From positions 1 to 64,000 of the forward strand of contig JAAEYW010000026.1 in NCBI GenBank assembly GCA_018223185.1: a stretch of DNA of 64,000 nucleotides, in the 5' to 3' direction. This document shows, one piece after another, positions 15,894 to 25,322 of this stretch. The position numbers and the translations under genes were made by a program. Source of the stretch: Oceanospirillales bacterium. GTDB lineage: Bacteria; Pseudomonadota; Gammaproteobacteria; Pseudomonadales; Balneatricaceae. The notes under the pieces were generated by a model, which had not been told where the DNA came from, made no database searches, and saw only the letters and a list, made by a program, of their open reading frames with translations. Positions within the stretch are counted from its first letter, which is position 1; each line of letters begins with the position of its first letter.

Positions 15894-16349
15894 ATGGATG
15901 AGCTGGAGTTAGAATTTAAACTGGATTCCCGTCTGGATAATGATTGTATTACTCTGGGGGATTTTCCTTTGTCCCGATTGTTGTTGATGAATGATGCCAA
16001 CTACCCCTGGTTTATTCTGGTGCCACGGCGCGCCGAGGCCAGCGAGATTTACCATCTGTCACCCGCTGATCAGGCTCAGTTGCTGCACGAGTCCTCATTT
16101 TTGTCAGAAAATCTTCACGATGTTTTTGATGGCGATAAGATGAATATTGCCGCCCTGGGGAATATAGTCAAACAGTTGCATCTCCATCATGTGGTGCGAT
16201 TTGAAGGCGATCCTGCCTGGCCTGGCCCTGTCTGGGGCGCTGTTGCTGCTAAACCCTATACTGAGACTCAGATTCAGGAAATTCACCGGAAGTTGCAGAT
16301 GATGATGCCACAGGAGGTGAATTTTGTTGCCAGGGATCTGATCAGCTGA
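15894..16349 (+). CDS. HIT-family nucleotide-binding protein
   Basis: A 151-residue histidine-triad protein. The active-site motif is QLHLHHVVRFEGD near residue 104: the first histidine of the HxHxH triad is replaced by glutamine, while the middle (catalytic) and third positions remain His. This variant is typical of a gammaproteobacterial subgroup ending DPAWPGPVWG, seen here too. HIT proteins hydrolyse dinucleoside polyphosphates or nucleoside phosphoramidates; the true substrate is not known. TAGGAG precedes the ATG. Confidence 0.87.
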   Translation: MDELELEFKLDSRLDNDCITLGDFPLSRLLLMNDANYPWFILVPRRAEASEIYHLSPADQAQLLHESSFLSENLHDVFDGDKMNIAALGNIVKQLHLHHVVRFEGDPAWPGPVWGAVAAKPYTETQIQEIHRKLQMMMPQEVNFVARDLIS

Positions 16350-16377
16350 TTTCTCTTCTAAAATCCCTTAATTGGCC

Positions 16378-16406
16378 CTGTCAGGAGCCAATAATTCAGG
16401 TATAAT
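16378..16406 (+). promoter_or_regulatory. Sigma-70-type promoter for fmdB-aspS
   Basis: CTGTCA (16378-16383) and TATAAT (16401-16406) are separated by exactly 17 bases: a perfect -10 and a 4/6 match at -35. It reads toward the zinc-ribbon gene at 16519 and would give a leader of about 105 bases. Confidence 0.7.
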
Positions 16407-16428
16407 TCGCCGTTTTCTGGGCAAGGCG

Positions 16429-16443
16429 GCTGACGTTGTCAGC
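16429..16443. promoter_or_regulatory. Perfect dyad in the fmdB-aspS leader
   Basis: GCTGAC-GTT-GTCAGC, a perfect 6-base inverted repeat about 20 bases after the predicted transcription start. It could be an operator or a small RNA hairpin in the leader. No known binding protein is implied. Confidence 0.4.
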
Positions 16444-16518
16444 ATTTGTAAAAAACAGGGCTGAAACGAATCTGGTTGCTTTGCGGTGTACTCTATTTTC
16501 TGGGGAAAGCTGCTGATT

Positions 16519-16746
16519 ATGCCGATCTTCGATTTTGAATGCCGTCATTGTGGTCATGAATTTGAAAAACTGGTGCTGAAATCTGATGCACCCGCACCTG
16601 TTTGTGCTGGTTGTGAGTCTGCTGACGTGGTTAAAAAAGTATCCGCAGCAGGGTTCAGATTGTCCGGCACCGGCTGGTATGAGACTGATTTTAAAACCGG
16701 TAAGAAAAAGAATCTGGCGGGTGGCCAGAGTGAATCCGGTAACTGA
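16519..16746 (+). CDS. FmdB-family zinc-ribbon protein
   Basis: A 75-residue protein with a four-cysteine zinc ribbon: MPIFDFECRHCGHEFEKLV, then CAGCES, typical of the FmdB/CxxC_CxxC_SSSS family, with the usual GFRLSGTGWYETDFK middle and a polar tail. The role of the family is unknown; it is commonly found just before aspS in gammaproteobacteria, as here. ATG 16519 was chosen because family members start MPIF/MPIY; an in-frame upstream start at 16486 would only add unrelated residues. Confidence 0.9.
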   Translation: MPIFDFECRHCGHEFEKLVLKSDAPAPVCAGCESADVVKKVSAAGFRLSGTGWYETDFKTGKKKNLAGGQSESGN

Positions 16747-16804
16747 TTTTTAATTGTCTGAATAAACACTGATTCAGCTTGCTAAGTAACAGGAACATTT
16801 AACT

Positions 16805-18568
16805 ATGCGCAGTCATTATTGCGGTGATCTCAGAAAAGAGCATATCGGCGAAGAAATTACTCTGACGGGGTGGGTTCACCGTCGTCGCGATCACGGTGGG
16901 GTTATCTTTCTGGATCTTCGTGACCGTGAGGGTCTTACTCAGGTCGTGTTTGACCCTGATCGTGAAGAGAGCTTCGCACTGGCAGACAGCTGCCGTAGTG
17001 AGTATGTTGTTGAGGTCAAAGGCGTTGTTCGCGGTCGTCCGGACGGCACTGTAAACCCGGATATGCCTACCGGTGAGATCGAAGTTCTGGGTAAAGAACT
17101 GGTTATCCTGAATAAGTCTGAAACCCCTCCTTTCCAGCTGGATGAACATCAGCAGGTGGGTGAAGAGGTGCGTCTGCGTCATCGTTATATCGATCTGCGT
17201 CGTCCTGAAATGCAGGATAAGCTGCGCTTCCGTTCTAAAGTAACTAATGCGATCCGCAGTTATATGGACGAGCATGGTTTTCTGGATATTGAAACGCCTA
17301 TTCTAAACCGTGCGACTCCTGAGGGAGCCCGTGACTATCTGGTACCAAGCCGGGTTCATGAGGGGCACTTCTTTGCACTGCCTCAGTCACCTCAGCTGTT
17401 CAAGCAGCTGCTGATGGTTGCCGGTTTCGACCGTTACTATCAGGTAGCTAAGTGTTTCCGTGATGAAGATTTGCGGGCCGACCGTCAGCCAGAGTTTACT
17501 CAGATCGATATTGAAACCTCATTTATGAATGAGGAAGAGATTATGGGTATCACTGAGAAGATGATCCGCAAGCTGTTTCTTGAGCTGAAAGGAATTGATC
17601 TGGGTGACTTCCCCCGGATGCCTTACTCTGAAGCGATACAGCGGTTCGGTTCAGATAAGCCGGACCTGCGTTACCCGATGGAACTGGTTGATGTTGCTGA
17701 TCTGATGGCTGAGATTGAGTTCAAGGTGTTTGCCGGTCCGGCTAAAGATCCTAAAGGTCGTGTAGCTGCGCTGAAGGTACCGGGTGGTGCTCAGCTGACC
17801 CGTAAGATTATTGATGAATATACAAAATTTGTCGGTATCTATGGCGCCAAAGGTCTGGCCTGGATTAAGGTTAACGAGCTTGAAAAAGGTGTTGAAGGGC
17901 TGCAGTCTCCAATCGTTAAGTTCCTCGGTGATGAGGTTGCTATGGCGATTATGGAGCGTCTGGGTGCACAGAACGGCGATATTGTGTTCTTCGGTGCTGA
18001 CAAAGAGAAAGTCGTTTCTGAAGCGCTGGGTGCTCTGCGTATCAAAGCGGGCGAAGATCTTGAGATGGCCCAATGTGAGTGGGCGCCATTGTGGGTTGTT
18101 GACTTCCCGATGTTTGAAGAGACCGATAATGGCGGCCTGACCGCGTTGCACCATCCGTTTACCGCACCGAGCTGTACTGCTGAAGAGCTGAAGGCAAATC
18201 CGCTTGCTGCTCTGTCACGTGCTTACGATATGGTTCTTAATGGTTGTGAGCTGGGCGGCGGTTCGATCCGTATTCATAACCGGGATATGCAGTCGACAGT
18301 ACTGGAAATTCTGGGTATCTCTGATGAAGAAGCAGATGATAAGTTCGGTTTCTTGCTGAATGCCCTTAAATACGGTGCGCCACCTCATGGTGGTCTGGCG
18401 TTTGGTCTTGATCGTCTGATCATGCTGATGACGGGCACCGATTCGATTCGTGAAGTGATCGCTTTCCCTAAAACGCAGAGCTCTGCCTGTATGATGACCC
18501 AGGCTCCGGGTGAGGTTAGTGCGGCTCAGCTGCGAGAATTGAATATTAAACTGCGTAAGACTCCTTAA
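16805..18568 (+). CDS. aspS: Aspartyl-tRNA synthetase
   Basis: Class II synthetase that charges tRNA-Asp. At 587 residues it is the long bacterial type with an N-terminal OB-fold anticodon domain ([20 protein letters not shown]), the class II motif 1 region, motif 2 [19 protein letters not shown] near 218, the GAD insertion domain about 300-420, and motif 3 [15 protein letters not shown] near 530. AACAGGAAC precedes the ATG. It follows the FmdB-like gene in one transcript and is closed by a strong terminator. tRNA-Asp lies at the left end of the window, but 16.7 kb away. Confidence 0.98.
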   Translation: MRSHYCGDLRKEHIGEEITLTGWVHRRRDHGGVIFLDLRDREGLTQVVFDPDREESFALADSCRSEYVVEVKGVVRGRPDGTVNPDMPTGEIEVLGKELVILNKSETPPFQLDEHQQVGEEVRLRHRYIDLRRPEMQDKLRFRSKVTNAIRSYMDEHGFLDIETPILNRATPEGARDYLVPSRVHEGHFFALPQSPQLFKQLLMVAGFDRYYQVAKCFRDEDLRADRQPEFTQIDIETSFMNEEEIMGITEKMIRKLFLELKGIDLGDFPRMPYSEAIQRFGSDKPDLRYPMELVDVADLMAEIEFKVFAGPAKDPKGRVAALKVPGGAQLTRKIIDEYTKFVGIYGAKGLAWIKVNELEKGVEGLQSPIVKFLGDEVAMAIMERLGAQNGDIVFFGADKEKVVSEALGALRIKAGEDLEMAQCEWAPLWVVDFPMFEETDNGGLTALHHPFTAPSCTAEELKANPLAALSRAYDMVLNGCELGGGSIRIHNRDMQSTVLEILGISDEEADDKFGFLLNALKYGAPPHGGLAFGLDRLIMLMTGTDSIREVIAFPKTQSSACMMTQAPGEVSAAQLRELNIKLRKTP

Positions 18569-18589
18569 GTTATTTTGCAGTTAATTATC

Positions 18590-18616
18590 AAGCCGTGCTC
18601 TGCACGGCTTTTTTTA
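18590..18616 (+). terminator. Rho-independent terminator of aspS
   Basis: AGCCGTGC and GCACGGCT form an 8-base stem with a 3-base loop (TCT), followed by a run of seven T. It lies 22 bases after the aspS stop. Confidence 0.9.
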
Positions 18617-18679
18617 TGGCAGAATCTGGGGTATTGTGCTCTGTATAAATAAACAGTACTTTGAGTTAATGATACAGCT

Positions 18680-19195
18680 ATGTTGATTTTGGGAATTGAT
18701 CCGGGCTCCCGGATCACCGGTTACGGTGTTATCAACTCGGTTGGCGCAAAGAACGAATATGTTGCCAGTGGTTGTATCAGAATTAAAGGAGACTTGCTTG
18801 CTGAGCGACTGAAGCAGGTTTATGCCGGAGTTACCGAGATTATTGAGCACTACTGTCCCCAGGAGATGGCGATAGAGCAGGTATTTATGGCCCGCAATCC
18901 AGATTCTGCCCTTAAGCTGGGGCAGGCCCGTGGAGTGGCTATCGTTGCTGGTGCCAATCAGGGGCTGGAGGTGGCAGAATATGCCGCCAGAAAAGTTAAG
19001 CAGGCGGTGGTAGGCAATGGCTCTGCGGATAAATCCCAGGTGCAGCATATGGTGAAATCAATTCTTAAACTTCCGGGTCTGCCGCAGGCGGATGCGGCGG
19101 ATGCCCTGGCGATCGCTTTGTGCCACGCTCATACCCGCAGTAGTCTGATCATGATGGCCGGTGCAAAAAGCAGTCGGGGTGGCAGATTGCGGTAA
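18680..19195 (+). CDS. ruvC: Holliday junction resolvase RuvC
   Basis: Endonuclease that resolves Holliday junctions moved by RuvAB. 171 residues, family length. The catalytic acids are visible: Asp in [15 protein letters not shown] (residue 7), Glu in [20 protein letters not shown] near 67, and the Asp pair in [15 protein letters not shown] near 140. The ribosome binding site is weak. It is followed by ruvA after about 120 bases and ruvB, the usual gammaproteobacterial order, but without yebC upstream. Confidence 0.97.
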   Translation: MLILGIDPGSRITGYGVINSVGAKNEYVASGCIRIKGDLLAERLKQVYAGVTEIIEHYCPQEMAIEQVFMARNPDSALKLGQARGVAIVAGANQGLEVAEYAARKVKQAVVGNGSADKSQVQHMVKSILKLPGLPQADAADALAIALCHAHTRSSLIMMAGAKSSRGGRLR

Positions 19196-19316
19196 TTACG
19201 TCGCACTGCTCTCCTGGTTTCAATAATTGTCGGTTTATAACTGTTTAGTCTGAGAGACAACAACATAAATGTAAGCCCTGTGATTTATCAGGGTTTAATC
19301 TGGAGTGAAAAGGGCC

Positions 19317-19943
19317 GTGATAGGACGACTGAGAGGCGAGTTACTGGAAAAGCATCCGCCGCAGCTGGTAATTGATGTAAGTGGAGTGGGGTATGAAGTC
19401 GATGCTTCGATGAACACCTTTTACCAGCTACCTGAGGTCGGACGACAGGTAACACTGTTTACCCACATGGTGGTGCGGGAGGATGCTCAGCTTCTGTATG
19501 GTTTTTATGACCGTACCGAGCGCTCTCTGTTTCGTACCCTCATAAAGATCAATGGGGTGGGGCCTAAACTGGCTCTGACTATATTGTCTGGTATCAGTGT
19601 TAATGAGTTTGTCCAGTCTGTGCAGCATCAGGATACTGCAGCGCTGGTGCGTTTGCCTGGTGTGGGTAAAAAAACCGCGGAAAGACTTATCATTGAGATG
19701 AAGGATAAACTACAGGATTTCCACTTCAGTGATGTCGATGAATTTACGCTGACTGATGGGCTGGGGCCGGTCGCCAGCGGTCCGGCAACCGATAACCGGG
19801 CTGAAGCGGAAAGTGCTCTGGTTGCGCTGGGGTATAAGCCGGTGCAGGCAACCAAGTCGATTGCTCAGGCAGAAAAAAGCAATCCGGGAGCGTCCAGCGA
19901 AGAGCTTATTCGTGCGGCACTGAAAAGTATGGTGCAGGGGTGA
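19317..19943 (+). CDS. ruvA: Holliday junction branch-migration protein RuvA
   Basis: DNA-binding subunit that forms tetramers on Holliday junctions and loads RuvB. The N-terminal OB fold starts [14 protein letters not shown] and contains [12 protein letters not shown]. Two helix-hairpin-helix motifs follow ([18 protein letters not shown] and [19 protein letters not shown]), and the C-terminal domain III ends with [12 protein letters not shown] 19317 was preferred to the GTG at 19305 because RuvA proteins begin MIGRLRG. About 208 residues, the usual length. A long gap to ruvC suggests some independent expression. Confidence 0.96.
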   Translation: MIGRLRGELLEKHPPQLVIDVSGVGYEVDASMNTFYQLPEVGRQVTLFTHMVVREDAQLLYGFYDRTERSLFRTLIKINGVGPKLALTILSGISVNEFVQSVQHQDTAALVRLPGVGKKTAERLIIEMKDKLQDFHFSDVDEFTLTDGLGPVASGPATDNRAEAESALVALGYKPVQATKSIAQAEKSNPGASSEELIRAALKSMVQG

Positions 19944-19973
19944 TAACTGAATGAAAGTGATAGGGTACAGACT

Positions 19974-20990
19974 ATGATCGAAGCGGATCGCTTTATCTCT
20001 CCTGTTGTCAGTGCGCCTCAGGAAGAGGTTCAGGATCGGGCTATCCGGCCTAAATCGCTGCAGGACTATGTGGGTCAGCCGGTAGTGAAGGAGCAGATGG
20101 AAATTTTCATCGGTGCTGCCAGAAAGCGGCAGGAAGCGCTCGATCATACGCTTATCTTCGGTCCTCCGGGGTTGGGTAAAACCACCCTTGCCAATATTAT
20201 TGCCCATGAGATGGGCTGCGATATAAAGACAACATCGGGACCTGTGCTTGAGAAGGCCGGAGATCTGGCGGCAATGCTGACCAATCTGGAGCCGGGAGAT
20301 GTGCTGTTTATCGATGAGATACATCGTCTGAGTGCATCGGTGGAAGAGGTGCTCTATCCGGCAATGGAGGACTACCAGCTGGATATTATGATTGGTGAGG
20401 GGCCAGCGGCCCGTTCTATTAAACTTGAGTTGCCACCCTTTACGCTGGTAGGGGCAACCACCCGGGCGGGTTTGCTGACCTCGCCGTTGCGTGATCGCTT
20501 TGGTATTGTTCAGAGGCTGGAGTTCTATAACATTGATGATCTCACTTCAATTGTGGAACGCTCGGCACGACTGTCAGGAAGTGGAGTGGATCGTGAGGGT
20601 GCGGTTGAAATCGCCCGCCGCTCACGGGGAACCCCACGGATTGCTAACCGACTGCTGCGCCGGGCCCGCGATTATGCCGAAGTGAAAGGCGATGGACGAA
20701 TATCGCTGGAGATGGCAGATCTTGCATTGAATATGCTCAATGTTGATGAACATGGTTTTGACCATATGGATCGCAGGCTCTTACTGGCGATGATTGAAAA
20801 GTTTGGCGGAGGTCCTGTTGGGGTCGATAGTCTGGCGGCCGCTATCAGTGAGGAGCGGGATACAATCGAAGATGTACTTGAGCCCTATCTAATTCAGCAG
20901 GGATTTATGATGCGTACTCCGCGGGGGCGGGTAGTGACAGATAACGCATATCGACATTTTGGTATTGATTTGCCTGATCAGGATCAATAG
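19974..20990 (+). CDS. ruvB: Holliday junction helicase motor RuvB
   Basis: Hexameric AAA+ ATPase that drives branch migration with RuvA. It has Walker [15 protein letters not shown] near residue 63, Walker [12 protein letters not shown] near 112, sensor 1 [18 protein letters not shown], the arginine-finger region [13 protein letters not shown], and the C-terminal winged helix with [14 protein letters not shown]. 338 residues matches the family. It lies 30 bases after ruvA. Unlike many relatives there is no ybgC thioesterase gene between ruvB and tolQ; a DksA-like gene is there instead. Confidence 0.98.
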   Translation: MIEADRFISPVVSAPQEEVQDRAIRPKSLQDYVGQPVVKEQMEIFIGAARKRQEALDHTLIFGPPGLGKTTLANIIAHEMGCDIKTTSGPVLEKAGDLAAMLTNLEPGDVLFIDEIHRLSASVEEVLYPAMEDYQLDIMIGEGPAARSIKLELPPFTLVGATTRAGLLTSPLRDRFGIVQRLEFYNIDDLTSIVERSARLSGSGVDREGAVEIARRSRGTPRIANRLLRRARDYAEVKGDGRISLEMADLALNMLNVDEHGFDHMDRRLLLAMIEKFGGGPVGVDSLAAAISEERDTIEDVLEPYLIQQGFMMRTPRGRVVTDNAYRHFGIDLPDQDQ

Positions 20991-21097
20991 AAAACTGATC
21001 AGCTAGTCATTACTGACTTATATCAAAGCAGAGTTTTAATTATAGGTTTAACTTTTAGTCTGTAGACATAAAACAATAATGTTTAGGGCGCTAACGT

Positions 21098-21508
21098 ATG
21101 AACACTATGAAACTTTGTTGCCTGAATCAGTCGCACCTCAAAAACCTCAAACATGAGTTGCAGGTTCTTCACGAGCAGTTACTGGCGGATCTGCAAGCGG
21201 AGCAGAGCGATCAGAAAGAGGAACTTCGCCTGGTAAGCTGTACTGAGGTGCTTGATCGTTCTGAGGCTGCGGCTGCTACAGATCTTAATCTGACCCGGTT
21301 GTCACATATAAAGCAACTGGAGGAGGAGATCCTTGAATGCAGGAATGCTCTGCAGCGGATTGAGTGCGGGCGCTATGGATGCTGCGAAAACTGCGGCGAA
21401 GTGATCGAGCTGAACCGTCTGATGGCTAACCCGGCGGCAGTTTTATGTGTTGGTTGTCAGTCCAGAGATGAGTTGCACCGCACCCGGGACAGCGCATCTT
21501 CATTCTGA
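21098..21508 (+). CDS. DksA/TraR-type zinc-finger protein
   Basis: A 136-residue protein. The N-terminal half is an antiparallel coiled coil (about 10-90), and the C-terminal part carries CENCGEVIELNRLMANP followed by LCVGCQ, the four-cysteine zinc finger of the DksA/TraR family. DksA-like proteins enter the RNA polymerase secondary channel. The coiled-coil tip lacks an evident DxxDxA motif, although DRSEAAAATDLN is in that area, so activity like true DksA is uncertain. It has its own terminator and a gap of about 100 bases upstream, and so is independent of both ruvB and tolQ. It occupies the place where ybgC is usually found. Confidence 0.85.
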   Translation: MNTMKLCCLNQSHLKNLKHELQVLHEQLLADLQAEQSDQKEELRLVSCTEVLDRSEAAAATDLNLTRLSHIKQLEEEILECRNALQRIECGRYGCCENCGEVIELNRLMANPAAVLCVGCQSRDELHRTRDSASSF

Positions 21509-21525
21509 GTTAGTTTCTGTTTTTT

Positions 21526-21555
21526 GCGGCCGCCTTTTATGGGCGGCTTTTTTAT
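21526..21555 (+). terminator. Rho-independent terminator of the DksA-like gene
   Basis: GCCGCC-TTTTAT-GGGCGGC followed by TTTTTTTA, beginning about 20 bases past the stop. It insulates tolQ from the genes upstream. Confidence 0.85.
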
Positions 21556-21758
21556 TTTGTACTGATTACTTGTGTTGAACTTTCAGGTGCTTCTGTCATC
21601 CAACTGTCGGCAGCTGTTCAGGTACCGTTTATCATGTTGTATATAAACTACCGAATCCGCGAGAATATGAATTTTTGTCGGAAAAAGGGCAGATTTTGAG
21701 CGCTGATCTCGCTACTATCAGGGCCGGTTTTTAGATTTTTACAGAAGGGGTTATAAAC

Positions 21759-22439
21759 GTGCCGGATAAAATGTCGATCTGGAGTCTGGTGGCTAATGCC
21801 AGCTTTGTTGTCCAGTTGGTAATGCTCATGTTGCTGCTGGCATCAGTGCTTTCCTGGGTTATGATTTTTCAACGTCATTTTGTCCTGCGACAGGCGCAGC
21901 GTAAATTACGGGCTTTTGAGGATCGCTTCTGGTCTGGCGTGGATCTGAGTCAGCTGTTCCGCGAAGTGAACTCTGATCCGGATAGCGGCAACGGAGCTGA
22001 AAATATTTTCCGTGCAGGGCTTAAAGAGTTCAGTCGGCTCAGTCAGCAGTCGGGCGCAGATCGTGATGCCATTATGGATGGCGCGCAGCGCAGTATGCGT
22101 GTGGCACTGGCCCGGGAGGAGGAAAAACTCGAGATGCACCTGCCTTTTCTTGCAACGGTGGGCTCAACCAGTCCCTATGTCGGCCTGTTTGGCACCGTAT
22201 GGGGCATAATGAACTCATTTCGTGGGTTAGCCAATGTGCATCAGGCAACGCTGGCTTCGGTTGCGCCGGGTATTTCTGAAGCGTTGATTGCCACAGCTAT
22301 AGGTTTGTTTGCCGCGATCCCGGCTGTCATAGCGTATAACCGTTTCTCGGCAAAAACAGAGTCGCTGATGAATAGCTATGAAACCTTTGCAGATGAATTT
22401 TCCAGTGTATTACATCGTCGTGTGCACACCTCAAGCTGA
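21759..22439 (+). CDS. tolQ: Tol-Pal inner-membrane proton-channel subunit TolQ
   Basis: MotA/ExbB-type subunit that, with TolR, uses the proton motive force to energise TolA. 226 residues. The first membrane helix is about 12-35 (FVVQLVMLMLLLASVLSWVM), followed by a large cytosolic loop. Helices 2 and 3 lie around PFLATVGSTSPYVGLFGTVWG and SEALIATAIGLFAAIPAVIAY, which carry the family signature. GTG 21759 has AGAAGGGG upstream; ATG 21771 is the alternative. First gene of the tol operon, preceded by about 200 bases of noncoding DNA. ybgC is absent. Confidence 0.96.
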   Translation: MPDKMSIWSLVANASFVVQLVMLMLLLASVLSWVMIFQRHFVLRQAQRKLRAFEDRFWSGVDLSQLFREVNSDPDSGNGAENIFRAGLKEFSRLSQQSGADRDAIMDGAQRSMRVALAREEEKLEMHLPFLATVGSTSPYVGLFGTVWGIMNSFRGLANVHQATLASVAPGISEALIATAIGLFAAIPAVIAYNRFSAKTESLMNSYETFADEFSSVLHRRVHTSS

Positions 22440-22458
22440 TCTGTAACAGGCTGGTATT

Positions 22459-22875
22459 ATGATTCGCAGAGTGAAAAAAAAACGCAAGCTGAATGCTGAG
22501 ATCAACGTAGTACCTTATATCGATGTGATGATGGTGCTGCTGGTCATTTTTATGATTACTGCACCTATGCTGACGCAGGGTGTTGATGTCCAGCTGCCTA
22601 AGGCAGGGTCTGATCCGGTTGATGCCCAGGATAGTGAGCCGCTAATTGTTACCGTCGATAAAGAGGGCAACTACTATATCGATGTAGGTGGTGATCCACT
22701 TAAACCGATTACCGGCGATGTTGTTCAGGAGCGGGTTACAAAAGTTCTGAGTAACAATCCGAAGAAGTTGCTATTGGTGCGGGGTGATAAGGGCGTTGAC
22801 TACGATCATGTTATTCAGCTGATGACGTTGTTGCAGCAGGCCGGTGCGGAAAGTGTCGGGCTGGTAACTGAGTAG
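22459..22875 (+). CDS. tolR: Tol-Pal inner-membrane subunit TolR
   Basis: ExbD-like partner of TolQ. 138 residues: a basic cytosolic start (RRVKKKRKLNAEINVVPYID), one membrane helix about 20-40 whose early Asp (PYIDVMMVLLVIFMIT) is the proton-carrying residue, and a periplasmic domain with PLIVTVDKEGNYYIDVG and LLLVRGDKGVDY. It lies 20 bases after tolQ and is followed immediately by tolA. Confidence 0.97.
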   Translation: MIRRVKKKRKLNAEINVVPYIDVMMVLLVIFMITAPMLTQGVDVQLPKAGSDPVDAQDSEPLIVTVDKEGNYYIDVGGDPLKPITGDVVQERVTKVLSNNPKKLLLVRGDKGVDYDHVIQLMTLLQQAGAESVGLVTE

Positions 22876-22882
22876 TTTGATT

Positions 22883-23836
22883 GTGAATTTGAGAAGTTAC
22901 CTGTTCCCTGCGTTACTGGCGCTGATTCTCCATTCAGTCATCCTCAGTGCGCTTTTTTATAGCTGGTTCGGTTATGCCGAAGATGAGAAGCAGCTTGTGC
23001 CCAGGCATGTAAAGGCGCAGATAGTTGATATTAAATCTCAGTTAAAGGCTCAGCAGCAGGATAAGCAGGCTGAGACACGGCGCAAAGAGGAAGCTCGCAG
23101 GCAGGCTGAGCGTAAAGAAGAAGTCCGTAAAAAAGAAGCTCGCAAAAAAGAGGCGCTAAAGCAGGCTGAGGCTAAGAAAAAAGAGGATGCCAGAAAGCAG
23201 GCTGAGGCAAAGCGTAAAGCCGAGAATAAGAAAAAAGCAGAAGCCCTTAAGAAGCAGGAAGCGCTTAAGCAGGAGACGCTGAAAAAGGAGGCCGACCGGA
23301 AAAAGGCCGAAGCACTGAAAAAGGATGCCTTAAAAAAAGAAGCGCTCAAGCAGGAAGCGTTGAAGAAAAAGCAGCAGGATGAGGCCCGTCGTAAAGCTGA
23401 AGCACAGCAAGAAGCTGAACGTAAAAGTGAACAGCAGCGCGTTGAGCGTGAGCAGCAGGAGCAGAAGCGTCGGGAGTCTGAGCTGGCTGCCGCGATGGCC
23501 GCCGAAGAACGTGAGATGCAGGCGCTGGCCAACCAGCAGGCGACCGCAGGCTATCTGGAATATATTGCTTCCGAAATTGAGAATAACTGGAGTCGTCCTC
23601 CCAGCGCACGCAACGGTATGAAGGTTGTCCTGTCGCTTCATTTGTTGCCTACCGGTGAGGTAGATAATGTTTACGTGGTTGAAAGCAGTGGCGATAGCCA
23701 TTTTGATGATAGTGCTATCCGTGCCGTTAAGCGGGTTGGACGGTTCACAGAGTTACAAAAAATGGATCCGGTACTGTTTGACAGGAATTTTAGAAAATTA
23801 TCACTTGAATATAAACCGTCAGATCTTCGCAGGTAA
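22883..23836 (+). CDS. tolA: Tol-Pal energy transducer TolA
   Basis: Inner-membrane protein that reaches across the periplasm to Pal/TolB. It has one N-terminal membrane helix (LFPALLALILHSVILSALFY), then a long Lys/Glu/Ala helical rod (about 45-215) built of imperfect repeats such as KKEALKQEALKK, then the C-terminal TolA/TonB-like domain (about 220-317) with NNWSRPPSARNGMKVVLSLH and VESSGDSHFDDSAIRAVKR. The start is unsure: GTG 22883 is preferred, TTG 22877 is possible, and neither has a strong binding site. The tolR stop is seven bases upstream, so coupling is likely. Confidence 0.94.
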   Translation: MNLRSYLFPALLALILHSVILSALFYSWFGYAEDEKQLVPRHVKAQIVDIKSQLKAQQQDKQAETRRKEEARRQAERKEEVRKKEARKKEALKQAEAKKKEDARKQAEAKRKAENKKKAEALKKQEALKQETLKKEADRKKAEALKKDALKKEALKQEALKKKQQDEARRKAEAQQEAERKSEQQRVEREQQEQKRRESELAAAMAAEEREMQALANQQATAGYLEYIASEIENNWSRPPSARNGMKVVLSLHLLPTGEVDNVYVVESSGDSHFDDSAIRAVKRVGRFTELQKMDPVLFDRNFRKLSLEYKPSDLRR

Positions 23837-23842
23837 TCAGTA

Positions 23843-25126
23843 ATGCAGCGTATCGTTTTGTTTGTTTGTTTGTTTCTATTCAGTCTGATTGCCCGGGCTG
23901 AGCTGACTGTTGAAATTACTCAGGGGGTCGACGAGCCAACACCGGTTGCTGTGGTTCCGTTTTCCTGGAGCGGAGCTCAGGCTCTGCCTGAAGATGTTGC
24001 AAAAGTGGTGAGTGATGACCTTTATCGCAGTGGCCTGTTTAAACTCATGCCGCGGGAAAATATGCTCAGCTTTCCGTCTGACCGCAGCTCTCTGTTTTTT
24101 CGTGACTGGCGTATCAGTGGCAGTGATTTCATTGTTATCGGTCGTATCAAAGACACTGAAGGTCAGTTAACCGTTGCTTTTGAACTCTACGATATTCTGA
24201 AAGAGGAGCGGATACTCGGTGAGGAGATCAAAGCCAGCCGAAATAACCTGCGAGCGGTTGGTCACTATATCAGTGATAAGGTATTTGAGGCCCTTACGGG
24301 TGTGCGGGGGGCTTTCTCAACCCGTATAGTTTACGTAACCGCGAAGCAACTTTCGTCATCTAAGCATCGTTATCGTCTGATGCTGGCAGATTCTGATGGC
24401 CATAATCCGCGGACTATTCTGGAGTCAAAAGAGCCGATAGTCTCTCCGGCCTGGTCCCGTGATGGCAGTAAACTCGCGTATGTTTCTTTTGAATCAGGCC
24501 GTCCAGCGATTTATATCCAGTACCTTGCTACCGGTAAGCGGGAAAAAGTACAATCATTCCGAGGCTTGAATGGTGCTCCGGCCTGGTCTCCGGATGGCAG
24601 GCAGCTGGCTCTTGTGCTTTCTAAGGACGGTAATCCCGAAATCTATGTGCTGGACCTGCAGCAGCGCCGCCTGAACCGTATTACACATCATTTCGGTATT
24701 GATACCGAGCCATCCTGGTCGCCTGATGGTCAGTCGCTGATCTTTACCTCCGATCGTGGTGGTCAGCCACAGATTTATTCCATCTATCTGCCGACCCGGG
24801 ATGTCACCCGATTGACATTTGAGGGACGGTATAATGCCCGCGGTCGCCTGACTCAGGATGGGCGTTTTCTGGCGATGGTGCATCAGACTAATGGTTCATT
24901 CCATATTGCAGTGCAGGATCTTCGTACCGGTCGGGTTGATCTGCTCACGGAAACCTTTATGGATGAGTCTCCTACGATTGCACCGAACGGCAGCATAATC
25001 CTTTACGCAACCCAGGAAGGAATACGGGGAGTGTTGTCAGCTGTATCGCTTGATGGTCGTGTTAAGTTCCGTTTGCCATCATCGGATGGCGATGTTCGCG
25101 AACCTGCCTGGTCGCCATTTCAGTAA
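23843..25126 (+). CDS. tolB: Tol-Pal periplasmic protein TolB
   Basis: Periplasmic beta-propeller protein that shuttles between TolA and Pal. A Sec signal peptide (about 1-19, IVLFVCLFLFSLIARA) precedes the N-terminal domain (VAVVPFSWSG, VVSDDLYRSGLFKLM) and a six-bladed propeller made of repeats of the type PAWSRDGSKLAYVS, PAWSPDGRQLALV and PSWSPDGQSLIFTSDRGG. At 427 residues it is full length. It starts seven bases after tolA. Confidence 0.97.
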   Translation: MQRIVLFVCLFLFSLIARAELTVEITQGVDEPTPVAVVPFSWSGAQALPEDVAKVVSDDLYRSGLFKLMPRENMLSFPSDRSSLFFRDWRISGSDFIVIGRIKDTEGQLTVAFELYDILKEERILGEEIKASRNNLRAVGHYISDKVFEALTGVRGAFSTRIVYVTAKQLSSSKHRYRLMLADSDGHNPRTILESKEPIVSPAWSRDGSKLAYVSFESGRPAIYIQYLATGKREKVQSFRGLNGAPAWSPDGRQLALVLSKDGNPEIYVLDLQQRRLNRITHHFGIDTEPSWSPDGQSLIFTSDRGGQPQIYSIYLPTRDVTRLTFEGRYNARGRLTQDGRFLAMVHQTNGSFHIAVQDLRTGRVDLLTETFMDESPTIAPNGSIILYATQEGIRGVLSAVSLDGRVKFRLPSSDGDVREPAWSPFQ

Positions 25127-25322
25127 GTATTTTCTGACTTGATTCCGATGAGTGACTGCTCTGAGTGACAAGTTGACTGCGCATGGGTACAAAGTTAAAT
25201 CAATTAGTTAGAAAAGTCGTCGTATTGCCGTGCGGCTATTGCAATCAGGTCTGGCAAGCTTTACTTTAGGCAGGATTGAGGTTTAATTCGCATATTATTG
25301 GCTAAATAATTAGGAGTGTTCG

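Noticed and set aside
23040-23420. Repeated AAG/GCT/GAG pattern as possible DNA repeat or CRISPR-like array
   Set aside because: It encodes the helical rod of TolA and has no regular spacer structure.
23050-23701. Long minus-strand frames opposite tolA
   Set aside because: Shadows of the repetitive Lys/Glu/Ala codons; Ser/Ala/Cys runs typical of antisense artefacts.
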